From a bacterium D16-36 (GTDB lineage: Bacteria > Bacillota > Clostridia > Lachnospirales > Lachnospiraceae): a stretch of 64,000 nucleotides of DNA. The notes beneath the pieces are model-generated. The model searched no databases and was not told the DNA's origin. It was given only the letters and a program-made list of their open reading frames with translations. Position 1 is the stretch's first letter, and each line of letters starts with the position of its first letter. The DNA is taken from assembly GCA_003611745.1 (NCBI GenBank), contig RAYF01000029.1, positions 1-64,000 of the forward strand, read 5' to 3'. A program made the position numbers and the translations under genes. Of this stretch, positions 1 through 8,351 are shown piece after piece.

Positions 1-88
1 TATCGGAAGTATGCTTTTGACTTCCGATAAAAGGCACTGGTTTTGTGCCGCAAACCGACTATAGGAAGCTGTTTTTGCTTCCTATAGT
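1..88. repeat. Three consecutive hairpins at the window edge
   Basis: Three inverted repeats follow one another: TATCGGAAGT (1-10) with ACTTCCGATA (20-29), GGCAC (33-37) with GTGCC (45-49), and a 12-bp perfect stem ACTATAGGAAGC (58-69) with GCTTCCTATAGT (77-88). The loops are T-rich. There is no clear T-tract after any stem, so I do not call a terminator. The GGAAG stems recall the TATAGGAAG start of the modular palindromes near 28.5, 52.1 and 57.35 kb, but the relation is only suggestive. Nothing else is recognisable between 89 and 170. Confidence 0.5.
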
Positions 89-180
89 ATATCGTATTTT
101 GGCATGTGGTTCAATATGAAATTATCCATATGGGAAATTTTTTTGCTGCAGCCTCACGGAAATATTTTTCGCCAGATTTG

Positions 181-857
181 CACGGAAATGAATTTTCAGT
201 ATATATCCATTACTGCTCCTATTAATTTGTTACTATTTGCAGACGATTGTTTTCTAAACGATAACTTCCTGTTATCCGTCAATTTTTGTTTGTGCCTGCA
301 TCCGGTTATGTTTCTGTTTTTTGCTTCACAGACAAGCAAGACGCCTAAAAAGAAGGACAGGATATGCCTTGCAACATTTCGCCTTTCCGAGGAACTATCT
401 GTCTTGCGGCTTTGATGCTTGGTTTATGCGCCTTTCCGCGAACTTACACCATGCAGCGGATTTCATGGCTTTCCGCAGAGGCACTCTCGAATCGCCGGTA
501 CTTGCAGGGCGTATTTTGTCCTGCTAGGTACCGCTGCGTTATGAGAGGTAGCGGAAGCGTGCCTCCTAGGAAAGCCTGAAACTGCGCATGCTGTTCAGAC
601 AGCGCTGCAAGGCGCATATCCATCAAAGCCCTGCAAGACAGAGTTCCTCTGGAAAGCCGTTGTTGTCTGGCGGCATATCTTGTCCTTCTTTTTTGGCGTC
701 CCATACTCTGTGAGGGCAAAAACAGAAACACAACCAGACGCAGGCACATTGGAAAATGACGGATAACAGGGAGTTATCGTTAAATAAATATCGTCTGTAA
801 ATAGTGACATATTGATTTGGGGCAGTAATGAATATATGCTGAAAATTGATTTCCGTG
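181..857 (-). mobile_element. MITE-like quasi-palindromic element, copy 1, with 9-bp target duplication
   Basis: A 677-bp element starts CACGGAAATGAATTTTCAG and ends with the inverted sequence CTGAAAATTGATTTCCGTG. The perfect 9-bp direct repeat CCAGATTTG flanks it at 172-180 and 858-866, a transposition signature that fixes both ends. The two halves are imperfect inverted repeats of each other over most of their length, so a single strand could fold into a giant hairpin. Its reverse complement matches 58450-59129 closely along the whole length. No transposase or other convincing gene is inside: the conserved open frame differs between copies mainly at amino-acid-changing positions. I infer a non-autonomous element moved by a transposase encoded elsewhere. 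The strand is arbitrary, set relative to copy 2. Confidence 0.85.
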
Positions 858-863
858 CCAGAT

Positions 864-891
864 TTGACTTTTATCAATGGTATGCTATAAT
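864..891 (+). promoter_or_regulatory. Sigma-A promoter of the envelope cluster, extended -10
   Basis: The -35 TTGACT (864-869), a 16-bp spacer and the -10 TATAAT (886-891) preceded by TGC (extended -10) make a strong vegetative promoter 96 bp before the ABC permease start. The first three bases of the -35 are the last three of the target duplication of the adjacent mobile element (858-866), so the insertion landed exactly at the promoter edge and kept it intact. Confidence 0.75.
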
Positions 892-986
892 GAAATGAAT
901 ATTGTCATAATGAAACATGATAACTGGCATCTATGCTGCCTGCGCCGGCACATCTTTAGATTCCGGCAGTTTAAAATGGAGAGACT

Positions 987-1772
987 ATGAGCATAACACG
1001 ATATATGAAGAATTTTCTTCGTTACAGGTATTTACTATTTGAATTGGTCAAAAAGAATATAAAGTTAAAATACCGCCGTTCCTATCTGGGGGTTTTCTGG
1101 ACGCTGCTTGAGCCGCTTTTAACTATGCTGGTGCTTACCCTTGTGTTCGGGACTTTTTTTGGGAAAAATGACCCGCAATACCCGGTGTATATCCTGAGTG
1201 GACGGCTTCTGTATGCATTTTTTTCCTCTGCGACAAAGGGGGGGCTTAAGTCGATTAGCAACAATTCTTCTATGATTAAAAAGGTTTACGTGCCGAAATA
1301 TATTTATGTTGTCTCGTCGGTTATATCTAACTTTATCACATTTTTGATTTCACTGATTGTGTTAGTGGCGGTAGGGGCGGTTCTGAAAGTACAGCCGACA
1401 GTATATATGCTTCAGGCGGTGGTTCCGTTAGCTATCCTGCTTGTATTTACGATGGGGCTTAGCCTGATTTTATCGACTTTAAATGTGTTTTTTCGGGATA
1501 TTGAATATATCTGGTCTGTTTTGACAATGTTAATTATGTACGCATCTGCTATTTTTTACCAGACGGACCGCGTTATTAATACCGGGAATGGCTGGGTGTT
1601 TGACATCAATCCGCTGTATATGTGTATCGCTAATTTTAGGGACACCATTTTGTACGGGAAGGCACTCAATCCATCCTATACGGCTGTTTCAGGCATTGTA
1701 GCGGTGGTGACGCTTGTAGCAGGGGCATTTATGTTCTATAAAAAACAGGATAAGTTTATCTTATATATATAG
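987..1772 (+). CDS. Polysaccharide/teichoic acid ABC exporter, permease (TagG/Wzm type)
   Basis: This 261-residue protein is the membrane half of an ABC-2 exporter. The family moves lipid-linked cell-surface glycans or teichoic acids across the membrane. The cytoplasmic N-terminus carries the family motif NIKLKYRRSYLG followed by FWTLLEPLL, where the first membrane segment begins; about six hydrophobic segments follow, the last ending near residue 252. GGAG at 978-981 supports the ATG. The ATPase partner starts 32 bp downstream. The actual cargo cannot be told from sequence, but the linked L,D-transpeptidase and LtaS-like genes point to envelope polymer export. Confidence 0.85.
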   Translation: MSITRYMKNFLRYRYLLFELVKKNIKLKYRRSYLGVFWTLLEPLLTMLVLTLVFGTFFGKNDPQYPVYILSGRLLYAFFSSATKGGLKSISNNSSMIKKVYVPKYIYVVSSVISNFITFLISLIVLVAVGAVLKVQPTVYMLQAVVPLAILLVFTMGLSLILSTLNVFFRDIEYIWSVLTMLIMYASAIFYQTDRVINTGNGWVFDINPLYMCIANFRDTILYGKALNPSYTAVSGIVAVVTLVAGAFMFYKKQDKFILYI

Positions 1773-1804
1773 GCTGAACATTTTTTTGGCAGCGGGGGAT
1801 TCAT

Positions 1805-2545
1805 ATGGAAAAAAATATAGCAGTGAGTGTGGAAAATGTGGGAATGCGTTTTCAGTTAAATCACGAGCGTGTAGACAATTTAAAAGAATATATGATTAAG
1901 TTTCTGCGCAGGGATTTGAAATACAATGAGTTCTGGGCATTAAAGGAAGTCAATTTTAAAATAAAAAAGGGGGAACGCCTTGGCGTGCTTGGCCTGAATG
2001 GTTCCGGCAAGAGTACCCTTTTAAAAGTAGTGTCCGGAGTCCTAAAGCCCTCTGTGGGGGCTGTTGAGACAAGGGGTGTCATTGCGCCCCTTCTGGAGCT
2101 TGGCGCCGGTTTTAACAGGGAGTATACGGGAAGGGAGAATATCTATCTTTACGGCGCAGTACTGGGATACAGTAAGGAATTTCTCGATGAAAAGTTTGAT
2201 GAAATAGTAGATTTTTCCGGGCTTGGCACATTTATAGAGGTACCTATCAAAAACTATTCTTCCGGAATGAAGGCAAGGCTTGGTTTTTCAATTGCCACGG
2301 TAGTGGAGCCTGATATACTGATACTGGATGAAGTCCTGTCGGTAGGTGACAAGAAATTCCGGAAGAAGAGTGAAAATAAAGTATTGAGCATGTTTGACAA
2401 GGGGGTGACAGTAATGTTTGTATCGCACTCTCTGGAGCAGGTCCAAAGGCTTTGTGACAAAGCCATTATTCTTGACAGCGGCCGTCTGGTGGCGAAGGGG
2501 TCCGTAGGAGAGGTTGCAAGCATCTATAAAAATATGACAGAATAA
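1805..2545 (+). CDS. Polysaccharide/teichoic acid ABC exporter, ATPase (TagH/Wzt type)
   Basis: This 246-residue ATPase drives the permease encoded just upstream. Walker A GLNGSGKST has its lysine at residue 69, the ABC signature YSSGMKARLGFS lies at about 151-162, Walker B DILILDE at about 170-176, and the H-loop is in FVSHS. The early phenylalanine-tryptophan segment NEFWALKEVNFKI is typical of this exporter group. It lacks the extra C-terminal carbohydrate-binding domain of long Wzt proteins and is close to the minimal nucleotide-binding domain. This suggests the polymer is not selected by a terminal cap. GGGGGATT just upstream of the ATG serves as ribosome binding site. Confidence 0.87.
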   Translation: MEKNIAVSVENVGMRFQLNHERVDNLKEYMIKFLRRDLKYNEFWALKEVNFKIKKGERLGVLGLNGSGKSTLLKVVSGVLKPSVGAVETRGVIAPLLELGAGFNREYTGRENIYLYGAVLGYSKEFLDEKFDEIVDFSGLGTFIEVPIKNYSSGMKARLGFSIATVVEPDILILDEVLSVGDKKFRKKSENKVLSMFDKGVTVMFVSHSLEQVQRLCDKAIILDSGRLVAKGSVGEVASIYKNMTE

Positions 2546-2606
2546 GTAAGGGACTATTTCCTAACATAGTATTTTGCGTAATGCAGGCGCAGGAATGGAG
2601 CAGATT

Positions 2607-4262
2607 ATGAAAAAAAAGGGTTGTAAGGGGTTACTGTTATTAAAAGTAGTGTGCATGCTGGCAGTCGGGCTTGCTTTGACAGCAGGGCTGTTTCAGGCAT
2701 CTGCCAGGGCGGCATCAGGTTATGTTATTAAGATTAACAAGCAGGCAAACTGCGTAACGATTTATAAAGAGGATGCGAAAGGGGAGCTAAAGCCGGTCAA
2801 GGCTTTAATCTGTTCCACCGGATATGCTACAAAGCTTGGTACATATTCGCTGGGGGAGAAACTGCGCTGGCATGTTCTGGACGGTCCGTGCTATGGGCAG
2901 TACTGTACCAGGATATATGGGGGTGTCCTGTTCCATTCTGTATGGTATACGGGGCAGAACAATCCGGCAACGCTGTCCATCTCCTCTTACAATAAACTGG
3001 GTACAACAGCCTCTCACGGCTGTGTAAGGCTTACGGTGGCGGGGGCGAAATGGATTTACGATAATGTCCCTTCTGGAACGAAGGTTATAATTTATTCTGA
3101 CCCGAACCCGGGGCCGCTTGGAAAGCCGAGGGCAATCAAGCTTCCGTATACGTACGCGTGGGATCCGACGGATACCGGAAACCCAAACAATCCATGGAAC
3201 AGTAAAAAACCTTCTATTTCCGGCGCAAAGAACCAGACAGTGGAGTATAATGCGAAGTTTAACATTATGAAGGGAATCACAGCTAAGAATACAACAGGGT
3301 TTGATGCTAAGGACTTAGTAACTACGAAGATTATGTATATGGGAAAGAAAGTATCCAAGGTAGATACTACGACACCGGGCAAATATAAGGTCACATATAT
3401 CCTGATTGATGAGATTGAACGGAAAGCTACGGCAAAGGCTGTGATAAAGGTAACTGCGCCAAAGGAAAAGCCAGTGGTTTCCGGTGTGAAGGATGTCTAT
3501 GTTACGTCCAAAAAGAAACTGACAAAGAGCTTTCTCCTAAAGGGCGTGACGGTAAAACAGTCGGGAAAGAAGCTCCCTGCTAAATATGTCCAAGTGGAAG
3601 TGAAGAAAAAGAAGCAGGATGTATATAAGGTGACATATACGGCAAAGCGTTCCAGTGTTCCGACTGTGGTAACAGCAAAGGCATATATAGATACAAAAGC
3701 CCCAGTTATTTCCGGTATTACAGATGGGAAGACATATGAGGCGGATGCTTCCGTCAAGATAGATACAAAGTATGCAAGAAGCCTTGTAAAGAAGGTTTCT
3801 GACAATTATACTTCCCTGAAGGTATCAGATATCGTGGTGAAGGTTACGAAAGTAGAAAACGGGGAAAAATATAAGGTAGTTTACACGGTATCCGACAAGG
3901 CTGGAAATCAGTGTAAGGTTACGATATATCTGAAGCCGGTACATTATGTAGTAATTGAAGGCCCGGATGAATTAGAACTTGACACAGCAGGGCTGGGGCT
4001 TTCAGCGGATGCCACATCGACACAGATAAAGAAGGCGGTGACACATTATCTTCTGGCTGCCGATGTATATAAGGCTGTTGCTTCGGACGGAAGTGATTTG
4101 ACGGAGGAGATGACACTGGAGCTGACGGAGAAGGAGGGCTGCATCTATCATGCTGTGCTGACTGTGGCTGACGGGGCAGGCCATCTGGCATCAAAAACAG
4201 TAATTGTGTCAGTTACGAAGAGAGATAAGGAACAGGCGGAAACAGACGGCATGGAAGGTTAA
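2607..4262 (+). CDS. Secreted L,D-transpeptidase (YkuD) with C-terminal Ig-like repeats
   Basis: This 551-residue protein probably makes 3-3 peptide cross-links in peptidoglycan or anchors proteins to it. A basic N-terminus and hydrophobic segment (residues 1-31, ending ASARA) form a signal peptide. The YkuD domain covers roughly 32-162 and ends in the catalytic motif SHGCVRL with His137 and Cys139. The rest is a series of Ig-like/bacterial surface repeats, seen as recurring Lys-Val-Thr-Tyr strands at about 200-280, 290-370 and 375-450. I chose the ATG at 2607 because GGAG lies 6 bp upstream and the signal peptide begins there; an in-frame TTG at 2574 has no such site. Confidence 0.8.
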   Translation: MKKKGCKGLLLLKVVCMLAVGLALTAGLFQASARAASGYVIKINKQANCVTIYKEDAKGELKPVKALICSTGYATKLGTYSLGEKLRWHVLDGPCYGQYCTRIYGGVLFHSVWYTGQNNPATLSISSYNKLGTTASHGCVRLTVAGAKWIYDNVPSGTKVIIYSDPNPGPLGKPRAIKLPYTYAWDPTDTGNPNNPWNSKKPSISGAKNQTVEYNAKFNIMKGITAKNTTGFDAKDLVTTKIMYMGKKVSKVDTTTPGKYKVTYILIDEIERKATAKAVIKVTAPKEKPVVSGVKDVYVTSKKKLTKSFLLKGVTVKQSGKKLPAKYVQVEVKKKKQDVYKVTYTAKRSSVPTVVTAKAYIDTKAPVISGITDGKTYEADASVKIDTKYARSLVKKVSDNYTSLKVSDIVVKVTKVENGEKYKVVYTVSDKAGNQCKVTIYLKPVHYVVIEGPDELELDTAGLGLSADATSTQIKKAVTHYLLAADVYKAVASDGSDLTEEMTLELTEKEGCIYHAVLTVADGAGHLASKTVIVSVTKRDKEQAETDGMEG

Positions 4263-4343
4263 TATGTAAATGTCCGCAGGGCAGTGCTGGTGGAGATGCC
4301 GCCTGCCTTGCGGGCTGATTTGGGTTATAAAGGGGATATTAAA

Positions 4344-6434
4344 ATGAAAGACAAAAAGCAGTGGAAGAGGATAGCCGTATATTGTCTGCGGTATATTGCA
4401 ATACCTGTACTGTTAGAGCTGATTATCGAGTCATTGAACCGAAAATCAGTTGTTTCAGGTTTTCTTTACCTGTTTGAAAAACCGTCGCTTTTTTTATTTA
4501 ATACGTTAATAATTATGCTGACGGTATCAGTGGCATTATTTTTTAAACGCGAGATATTTGTACTTACCCTGATTTCATCAATGTGGCTGATTTTTGGGGT
4601 TGTGAATTTTGTGATTCTCAGTTTTCGAGTCACGCCGTTTTCAGCGGTGGACATTACATTGCTTGAAAGTGCGATCAGCGTGTCAGGGCACTATCTCAAT
4701 GCGAGGAATATTGCCATGATTGCGGTTGTAGCAGTGCTTGTGTTTGGCAGCATGATTTTTTTGTTCAAGAAGGCGCCGAAGCATAAGCATACAACGCAGA
4801 AAAAACTTATTATTTCTGGGATTTCTGTGGCACTGGTTGCGTTTGCCATTTTCTTCCTGCGTCTCAGGAGCCATTCTGTGCAGGCGCTGGAGACAAATTA
4901 TACTAATATTTCAGAGGCGTATGAAAATTATGGGTTTGTGTACTGCTTTACAAACAGTATTATTGATACCGGAATCGGAAAGCCGGATGATTACAGCCCG
5001 GAGCGTGTGAAACAGGTATTAGGGCGTCTGGATTCCGGGGCAAAGTCTTCGGCGGAGAGGCCGAATGTGATTTTTATCCAGCTTGAATCTTTCTTTGATG
5101 TCAGAACGATAAAGGAGCTGAAGCTTTCCGAAGATGCGATACCAAATTTCCATAAACTGCAGAAAGAGTATTCCAGCGGCCTTCTGACTGTACCGACGGT
5201 TGGTGCTGGTACGGTAAATACAGAATTTGAGGTGTTGACAGGCATTAGCCAGAAAGATTTCGGGGCTTCAGAGTACCCGTATAAAACAATCCTCAGGGAT
5301 ACTACTTCAGAGAGCATCTGTTATGATCTAAAGAAACTTGGCTACACGTCCCACTGTGTCCACAATAATGAGGGGACTTTTTATGGGCGCAATAAGGTAT
5401 TTAAGAACCTTGGGTTTGACACATTTACTTCCATGGAGTTTATGAACGGCCTGGAAGATAATCCGAACGGCTGGAAAAAGGATGCTGTCCTTACCGAAGA
5501 GATACTTGATACGCTGGATTCTACAAAAGGCCCGGATTTTACACTGGGGATTACAGTGCAGAGCCATGGGAAGTATCAGGGATTTGAGGTGCCGGGGGAT
5601 GCTAAAGTTAAGGTGTTAAAAGCACCGGATGATATGGAGGAATCCTATCTGTATTATGTCAACCAGTTATATGAAGTGGATAAGATGATCGGGGAGCTGA
5701 CGGCTGCCCTCGAAAAGAGGGAGGAGAAGACGATCCTTGTGCTGTACGGGGACCATCTGCCCAGCCTTGACATAAAAAAGGAGGATCTGATTGATTCGAA
5801 CCTCTATCAGACACAGTATGTGGTATGGGATAATATGGGCCTTGCCAGAATGAAGCAGAACCTTGCATCGTACCAGCTGTACTCAGAGGTATTGGAGCGC
5901 ATTGGAATCCGTGAGGGTAATATTACAAAGTACCATCAGAATGCTTACTGGAGAACCAAGTCTTACTACGAGGATTTGAAGGTTCTGGAGTATGATATGC
6001 TGTATGGGGAGAATTATGCCTATAACGGCCAGAAGCCGTTTGAGCCGACAGATTTGGCGATGGGGACGAGGCCGGTTAAAATTACGGATGTAAGCCGTAA
6101 TGGGCGGGGCTGCCTGCTGACAGGGGAAAACCTTACGCCGTATGCGCATGTCCTCTTTGACGGCAGCGAGCTGTCCGCCGAATGGATTGATGATAAGCAT
6201 ATCCAGATTCTGGATGAAGTTGATTATGAGCCGGAGGAAGAACCGGAAGCATCACCGGGGGCGTCACCTGCGGCTTCCCCGGAAGCATCGCCGGGTGCTG
6301 AAAAGGAGGAAGAAAAAAAAGAGGATATCCCGGATGCTTTTCTGGTCCAGATCCGGACAGACGGAGGTACAGTGCTCGGGGAGAGTGAGGCGCTGCTGTG
6401 GAAGGATACTTCGTTAGGGAAAGCAGGGCAGTAA
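4344..6434 (+). CDS. LtaS-like membrane sulfatase-fold phosphoglycerol transferase
   Basis: This 696-residue protein resembles lipoteichoic acid synthases, which transfer glycerol phosphate from phosphatidylglycerol outside the cell. Five hydrophobic segments occupy about residues 10-185, followed by an extracellular alkaline-phosphatase/sulfatase fold that starts at NVIFIQLES (about 240). The acceptor threonine is expected in GAGTVNTEFEVLTG at residue 290. Metal-ligand motifs include YGDHLPSL near 470. A C-terminal IPT/TIG-like segment and a Pro-Ala-Ser-Glu-rich run (about 630-665) extend it beyond the usual length. ATG 4344 has AGGGG upstream; the open frame also allows GTG at 4284. It fits with the exporter and L,D-transpeptidase upstream as an envelope cluster. 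Confidence 0.8.
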   Translation: MKDKKQWKRIAVYCLRYIAIPVLLELIIESLNRKSVVSGFLYLFEKPSLFLFNTLIIMLTVSVALFFKREIFVLTLISSMWLIFGVVNFVILSFRVTPFSAVDITLLESAISVSGHYLNARNIAMIAVVAVLVFGSMIFLFKKAPKHKHTTQKKLIISGISVALVAFAIFFLRLRSHSVQALETNYTNISEAYENYGFVYCFTNSIIDTGIGKPDDYSPERVKQVLGRLDSGAKSSAERPNVIFIQLESFFDVRTIKELKLSEDAIPNFHKLQKEYSSGLLTVPTVGAGTVNTEFEVLTGISQKDFGASEYPYKTILRDTTSESICYDLKKLGYTSHCVHNNEGTFYGRNKVFKNLGFDTFTSMEFMNGLEDNPNGWKKDAVLTEEILDTLDSTKGPDFTLGITVQSHGKYQGFEVPGDAKVKVLKAPDDMEESYLYYVNQLYEVDKMIGELTAALEKREEKTILVLYGDHLPSLDIKKEDLIDSNLYQTQYVVWDNMGLARMKQNLASYQLYSEVLERIGIREGNITKYHQNAYWRTKSYYEDLKVLEYDMLYGENYAYNGQKPFEPTDLAMGTRPVKITDVSRNGRGCLLTGENLTPYAHVLFDGSELSAEWIDDKHIQILDEVDYEPEEEPEASPGASPAASPEASPGAEKEEEKKEDIPDAFLVQIRTDGGTVLGESEALLWKDTSLGKAGQ

Positions 6435-6498
6435 GCAGGGATTTAGTGGATTACAGCAGGCATTCTTTCGCTGTGGGGTAAATATAATAATACAGACG

Positions 6499-6536
6499 GA
6501 GTCATGTTTTGTCGAAAGGCGGAGCATGACTCTTTT
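6499..6536 (+). terminator. Intrinsic terminator of the envelope cluster
   Basis: GAGTCATG (6499-6506) pairs with CATGACTC (6525-6532), followed by TTTT and further T-rich sequence. The 18-base loop carries a perfect 0A box. The 301-bp interval 6435-6735 between the LtaS-like gene and spoIIGA otherwise holds only the spoIIG promoter. Confidence 0.65.
6510..6516 (+). promoter_or_regulatory. Spo0A binding site (0A box) upstream of spoIIG
   Basis: TGTCGAA matches the 0A-box consensus exactly. It lies about 37 bp upstream of the -35, or near -80 from the expected start, close to where an upstream Spo0A site lies at Bacillus spoIIG. A second one-mismatch box on the opposite strand (TTTGACA, 6552-6558) overlaps the -35. 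Spo0A~P activation of spoIIG is established in Bacillus; its use here is inferred. Confidence 0.7.
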
Positions 6537-6552
6537 GCTTTTCTGCTTTCCT

Positions 6553-6585
6553 TTGACAATATTCGCAGGGCAGATTCGTTATACT
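6553..6585 (+). promoter_or_regulatory. spoIIG promoter with over-long 21-bp spacer
   Basis: Consensus -35 TTGACA (6553-6558) and near-consensus -10 TATACT (6580-6585) are separated by 21 bp instead of about 17. An abnormally long spacer is the hallmark of the Spo0A-dependent Bacillus spoIIG promoter, where sigma-A needs Spo0A~P. The 0A boxes here support the same logic. Confidence 0.7.
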
Positions 6586-6735
6586 AGCCGTAGCAGCTGC
6601 TGGTAATTTAACTTAACAATAAGCTTGCGCGGTTAGAATCAGATAAATGAAATGCCTTGTTATGGATGAAATGGGAGTAGAAAGTTGAAAGACCGACTTT
6701 TATCATCTATGGACGGCTGAAAGGAAGTATCGGGT

Positions 6736-7521
6736 GTGAAGACGTATCTATATGTTGATTTTTACTTTCTCCTGAACTTCACGATGAATTTATTTCTGAT
6801 TATGGTTACTGCAATGCTGCGGCAGAAAAAATGTCATTTTCTGCGGTATGTCCTTTTATCAGGCATTAGTGCAGCCTTTTCCGTATCTGTTACATATTTT
6901 TTGTGGGGGCAGGCGTTTTTTCAGGCAGCGGCAGCTTTCCTGCAGATGGGCGGGGTGGTGTACCTGGCATACGGCAGGGAAGGGTTTCCGGTATGGGCAG
7001 GGGATTTTCTGGTTTTTCTGTTTCTAGTGTTTTTTACAGGGGGGCTTATCGGGGCGGTACAGGTATTTCTGCTGCGGATTCTGGAAAAGGAAACTGCAGG
7101 TTCCATGGTATGGATCCTTCTTTCTGTAGTCCTGATTTTTCTTATATTTTTCCTGCTCCGCTTCTCGCTTATCAGGCAGGGGCAGGACAGAAGGAGCGTC
7201 AGGCGGGCAAAGGTAGTCCACGGCGGCAGGGAAGTCGAGATACTGGTATTGTATGATACCGGCAACCGGTTAGTAAGCCCTTATACCGGGGAGGGGGTAG
7301 CTGTCATATCGAATGAACTGGCTGTGGAGCTTGGGCTTGAGCAGAGCCAGAGGCCGGTTTTGATCCCTTTCCGTTCTATTGGGGGCGGCGGCCTTTTGAG
7401 GGCATACCGTCTGGAGGAAATGCGCATGGAGGATGGGGCATGCAGGAAGGATTTTCTGGCAGCGGTGAGTGAAAACCTCGGGGAAAGGCAGGAGATACAA
7501 ATGATTTTGAATATCACATAG
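6736..7521 (+). CDS. spoIIGA: Pro-sigma-E processing protease SpoIIGA
   Basis: SpoIIGA is the septum-bound aspartic protease that removes the pro-sequence of sigma-E in the mother cell after signalling by SpoIIR from the forespore. The 261-residue protein has five hydrophobic segments in residues 1-150 and a cytoplasmic C-terminal domain with the catalytic motif YDTGN, Asp174. A second family motif, PFRSIGGGG, lies near residue 213. The GTG start is supported by AAGGAAG upstream and by the family N-terminus YVDFYFLLNF. sigE starts 15 bp downstream, the conserved spoIIG operon order. Confidence 0.92.
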   Translation: MKTYLYVDFYFLLNFTMNLFLIMVTAMLRQKKCHFLRYVLLSGISAAFSVSVTYFLWGQAFFQAAAAFLQMGGVVYLAYGREGFPVWAGDFLVFLFLVFFTGGLIGAVQVFLLRILEKETAGSMVWILLSVVLIFLIFFLLRFSLIRQGQDRRSVRRAKVVHGGREVEILVLYDTGNRLVSPYTGEGVAVISNELAVELGLEQSQRPVLIPFRSIGGGGLLRAYRLEEMRMEDGACRKDFLAAVSENLGERQEIQMILNIT

Positions 7522-7536
7522 TCTTTAGGAGGCAGA

Positions 7537-8295
7537 ATGGAGGAAGAAATGCTGAAGATATCAATGGCAAACAGGTTTCAGTTGCGCATTATGCCGGAAT
7601 CCCATGGATTGTTCTGGCAGCAGAAGGTGGGGGAAATCCATTATATTGGCGGTGCGGAAATTTTGCCGGCGCCATTCACATCCGAGGAGGAAAAAGAAAT
7701 ACTAAACAAATTAGGCGGTGATCAGGATGGGGAGGCAAGGAGCCGTCTGATAGAACATAATTTAAGGCTTGTGGTCTACATAGCAAAGAAATTTGATAAT
7801 ACAGGGATTGGGGTGGAGGATTTGATTTCCATCGGGACCATTGGGCTGATTAAGGCAATCAATACATTTAATCCCTTGAAAAATATTAAGCTGGCGACCT
7901 ATGCATCAAGATGTATTGAGAATGAGATTCTTATGTACCTTAGGAGAAACAATAAGATACGTTACGAAGTTTCTATTGATGAACCTTTGAATGTGGACTG
8001 GGACGGCAATGAGCTTCTGCTGTCAGACATTCTGGGCACGGATGAGAATGTGATTTCAAAGGACTTGGAAGAGGAGGTGGATAAGAGGCTGCTCAGGATG
8101 GCTTTAGATAAGCTGGGTGACAGGGAGAGGGACATTATCGAGCTTCGCTTCGGCATTAACCGCAAGGATGGGAAGGAGCGGACGCAGAAGGAAGTGGCGG
8201 ATATGATGGGGATTTCCCAGTCATATATTTCAAGGCTTGAGAAGAAAATTATGAAGCGTCTCAAAAAAGAAATTCTTAAGATGGAGCAGGTATAA
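7537..8295 (+). CDS. sigE: Sporulation sigma factor E (pro-sigma-E)
   Basis: This 252-residue sigma-70 family factor directs early mother-cell transcription during sporulation. Region 2 contains the near-invariant block [18 protein letters not shown] and [17 protein letters not shown]; region 4 carries the helix-turn-helix [20 protein letters not shown]. The N-terminal pro-sequence runs to the conserved YIGG at residues 36-39, the region where SpoIIGA cleaves in Bacillus. This pro-sequence is a few residues longer than the Bacillus one and differs in sequence. AGGAGG lies 6 bp upstream of the ATG. sigG follows after 56 bp. Confidence 0.95.
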   Translation: MEEEMLKISMANRFQLRIMPESHGLFWQQKVGEIHYIGGAEILPAPFTSEEEKEILNKLGGDQDGEARSRLIEHNLRLVVYIAKKFDNTGIGVEDLISIGTIGLIKAINTFNPLKNIKLATYASRCIENEILMYLRRNNKIRYEVSIDEPLNVDWDGNELLLSDILGTDENVISKDLEEEVDKRLLRMALDKLGDRERDIIELRFGINRKDGKERTQKEVADMMGISQSYISRLEKKIMKRLKKEILKMEQV

Positions 8296-8351
8296 TTCAC
8301 CGGAAATGGTAAATCCTACTTTATATTAGCTTTGGCTGGAGGAATCGAACT

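Noticed and set aside
155-163. Extra CACGGAAAT upstream of element copy 1
   Set aside because: Only nine bases match the element terminus, and the sequence beyond diverges at once; chance or an old remnant cannot be told apart.
444-749. 101-residue open frame on the minus strand of element copy 1, matching a 122-residue frame at 58495-58863
   Set aside because: The shared 101 residues differ at 10 positions while I count only about four silent changes, so there is no sign of selection for protein. No start signal or known domain is present.
2574-2606. TTG start giving 11 more residues on the L,D-transpeptidase
   Set aside because: No ribosome binding site before it, and it would displace the signal peptide from the N-terminus.
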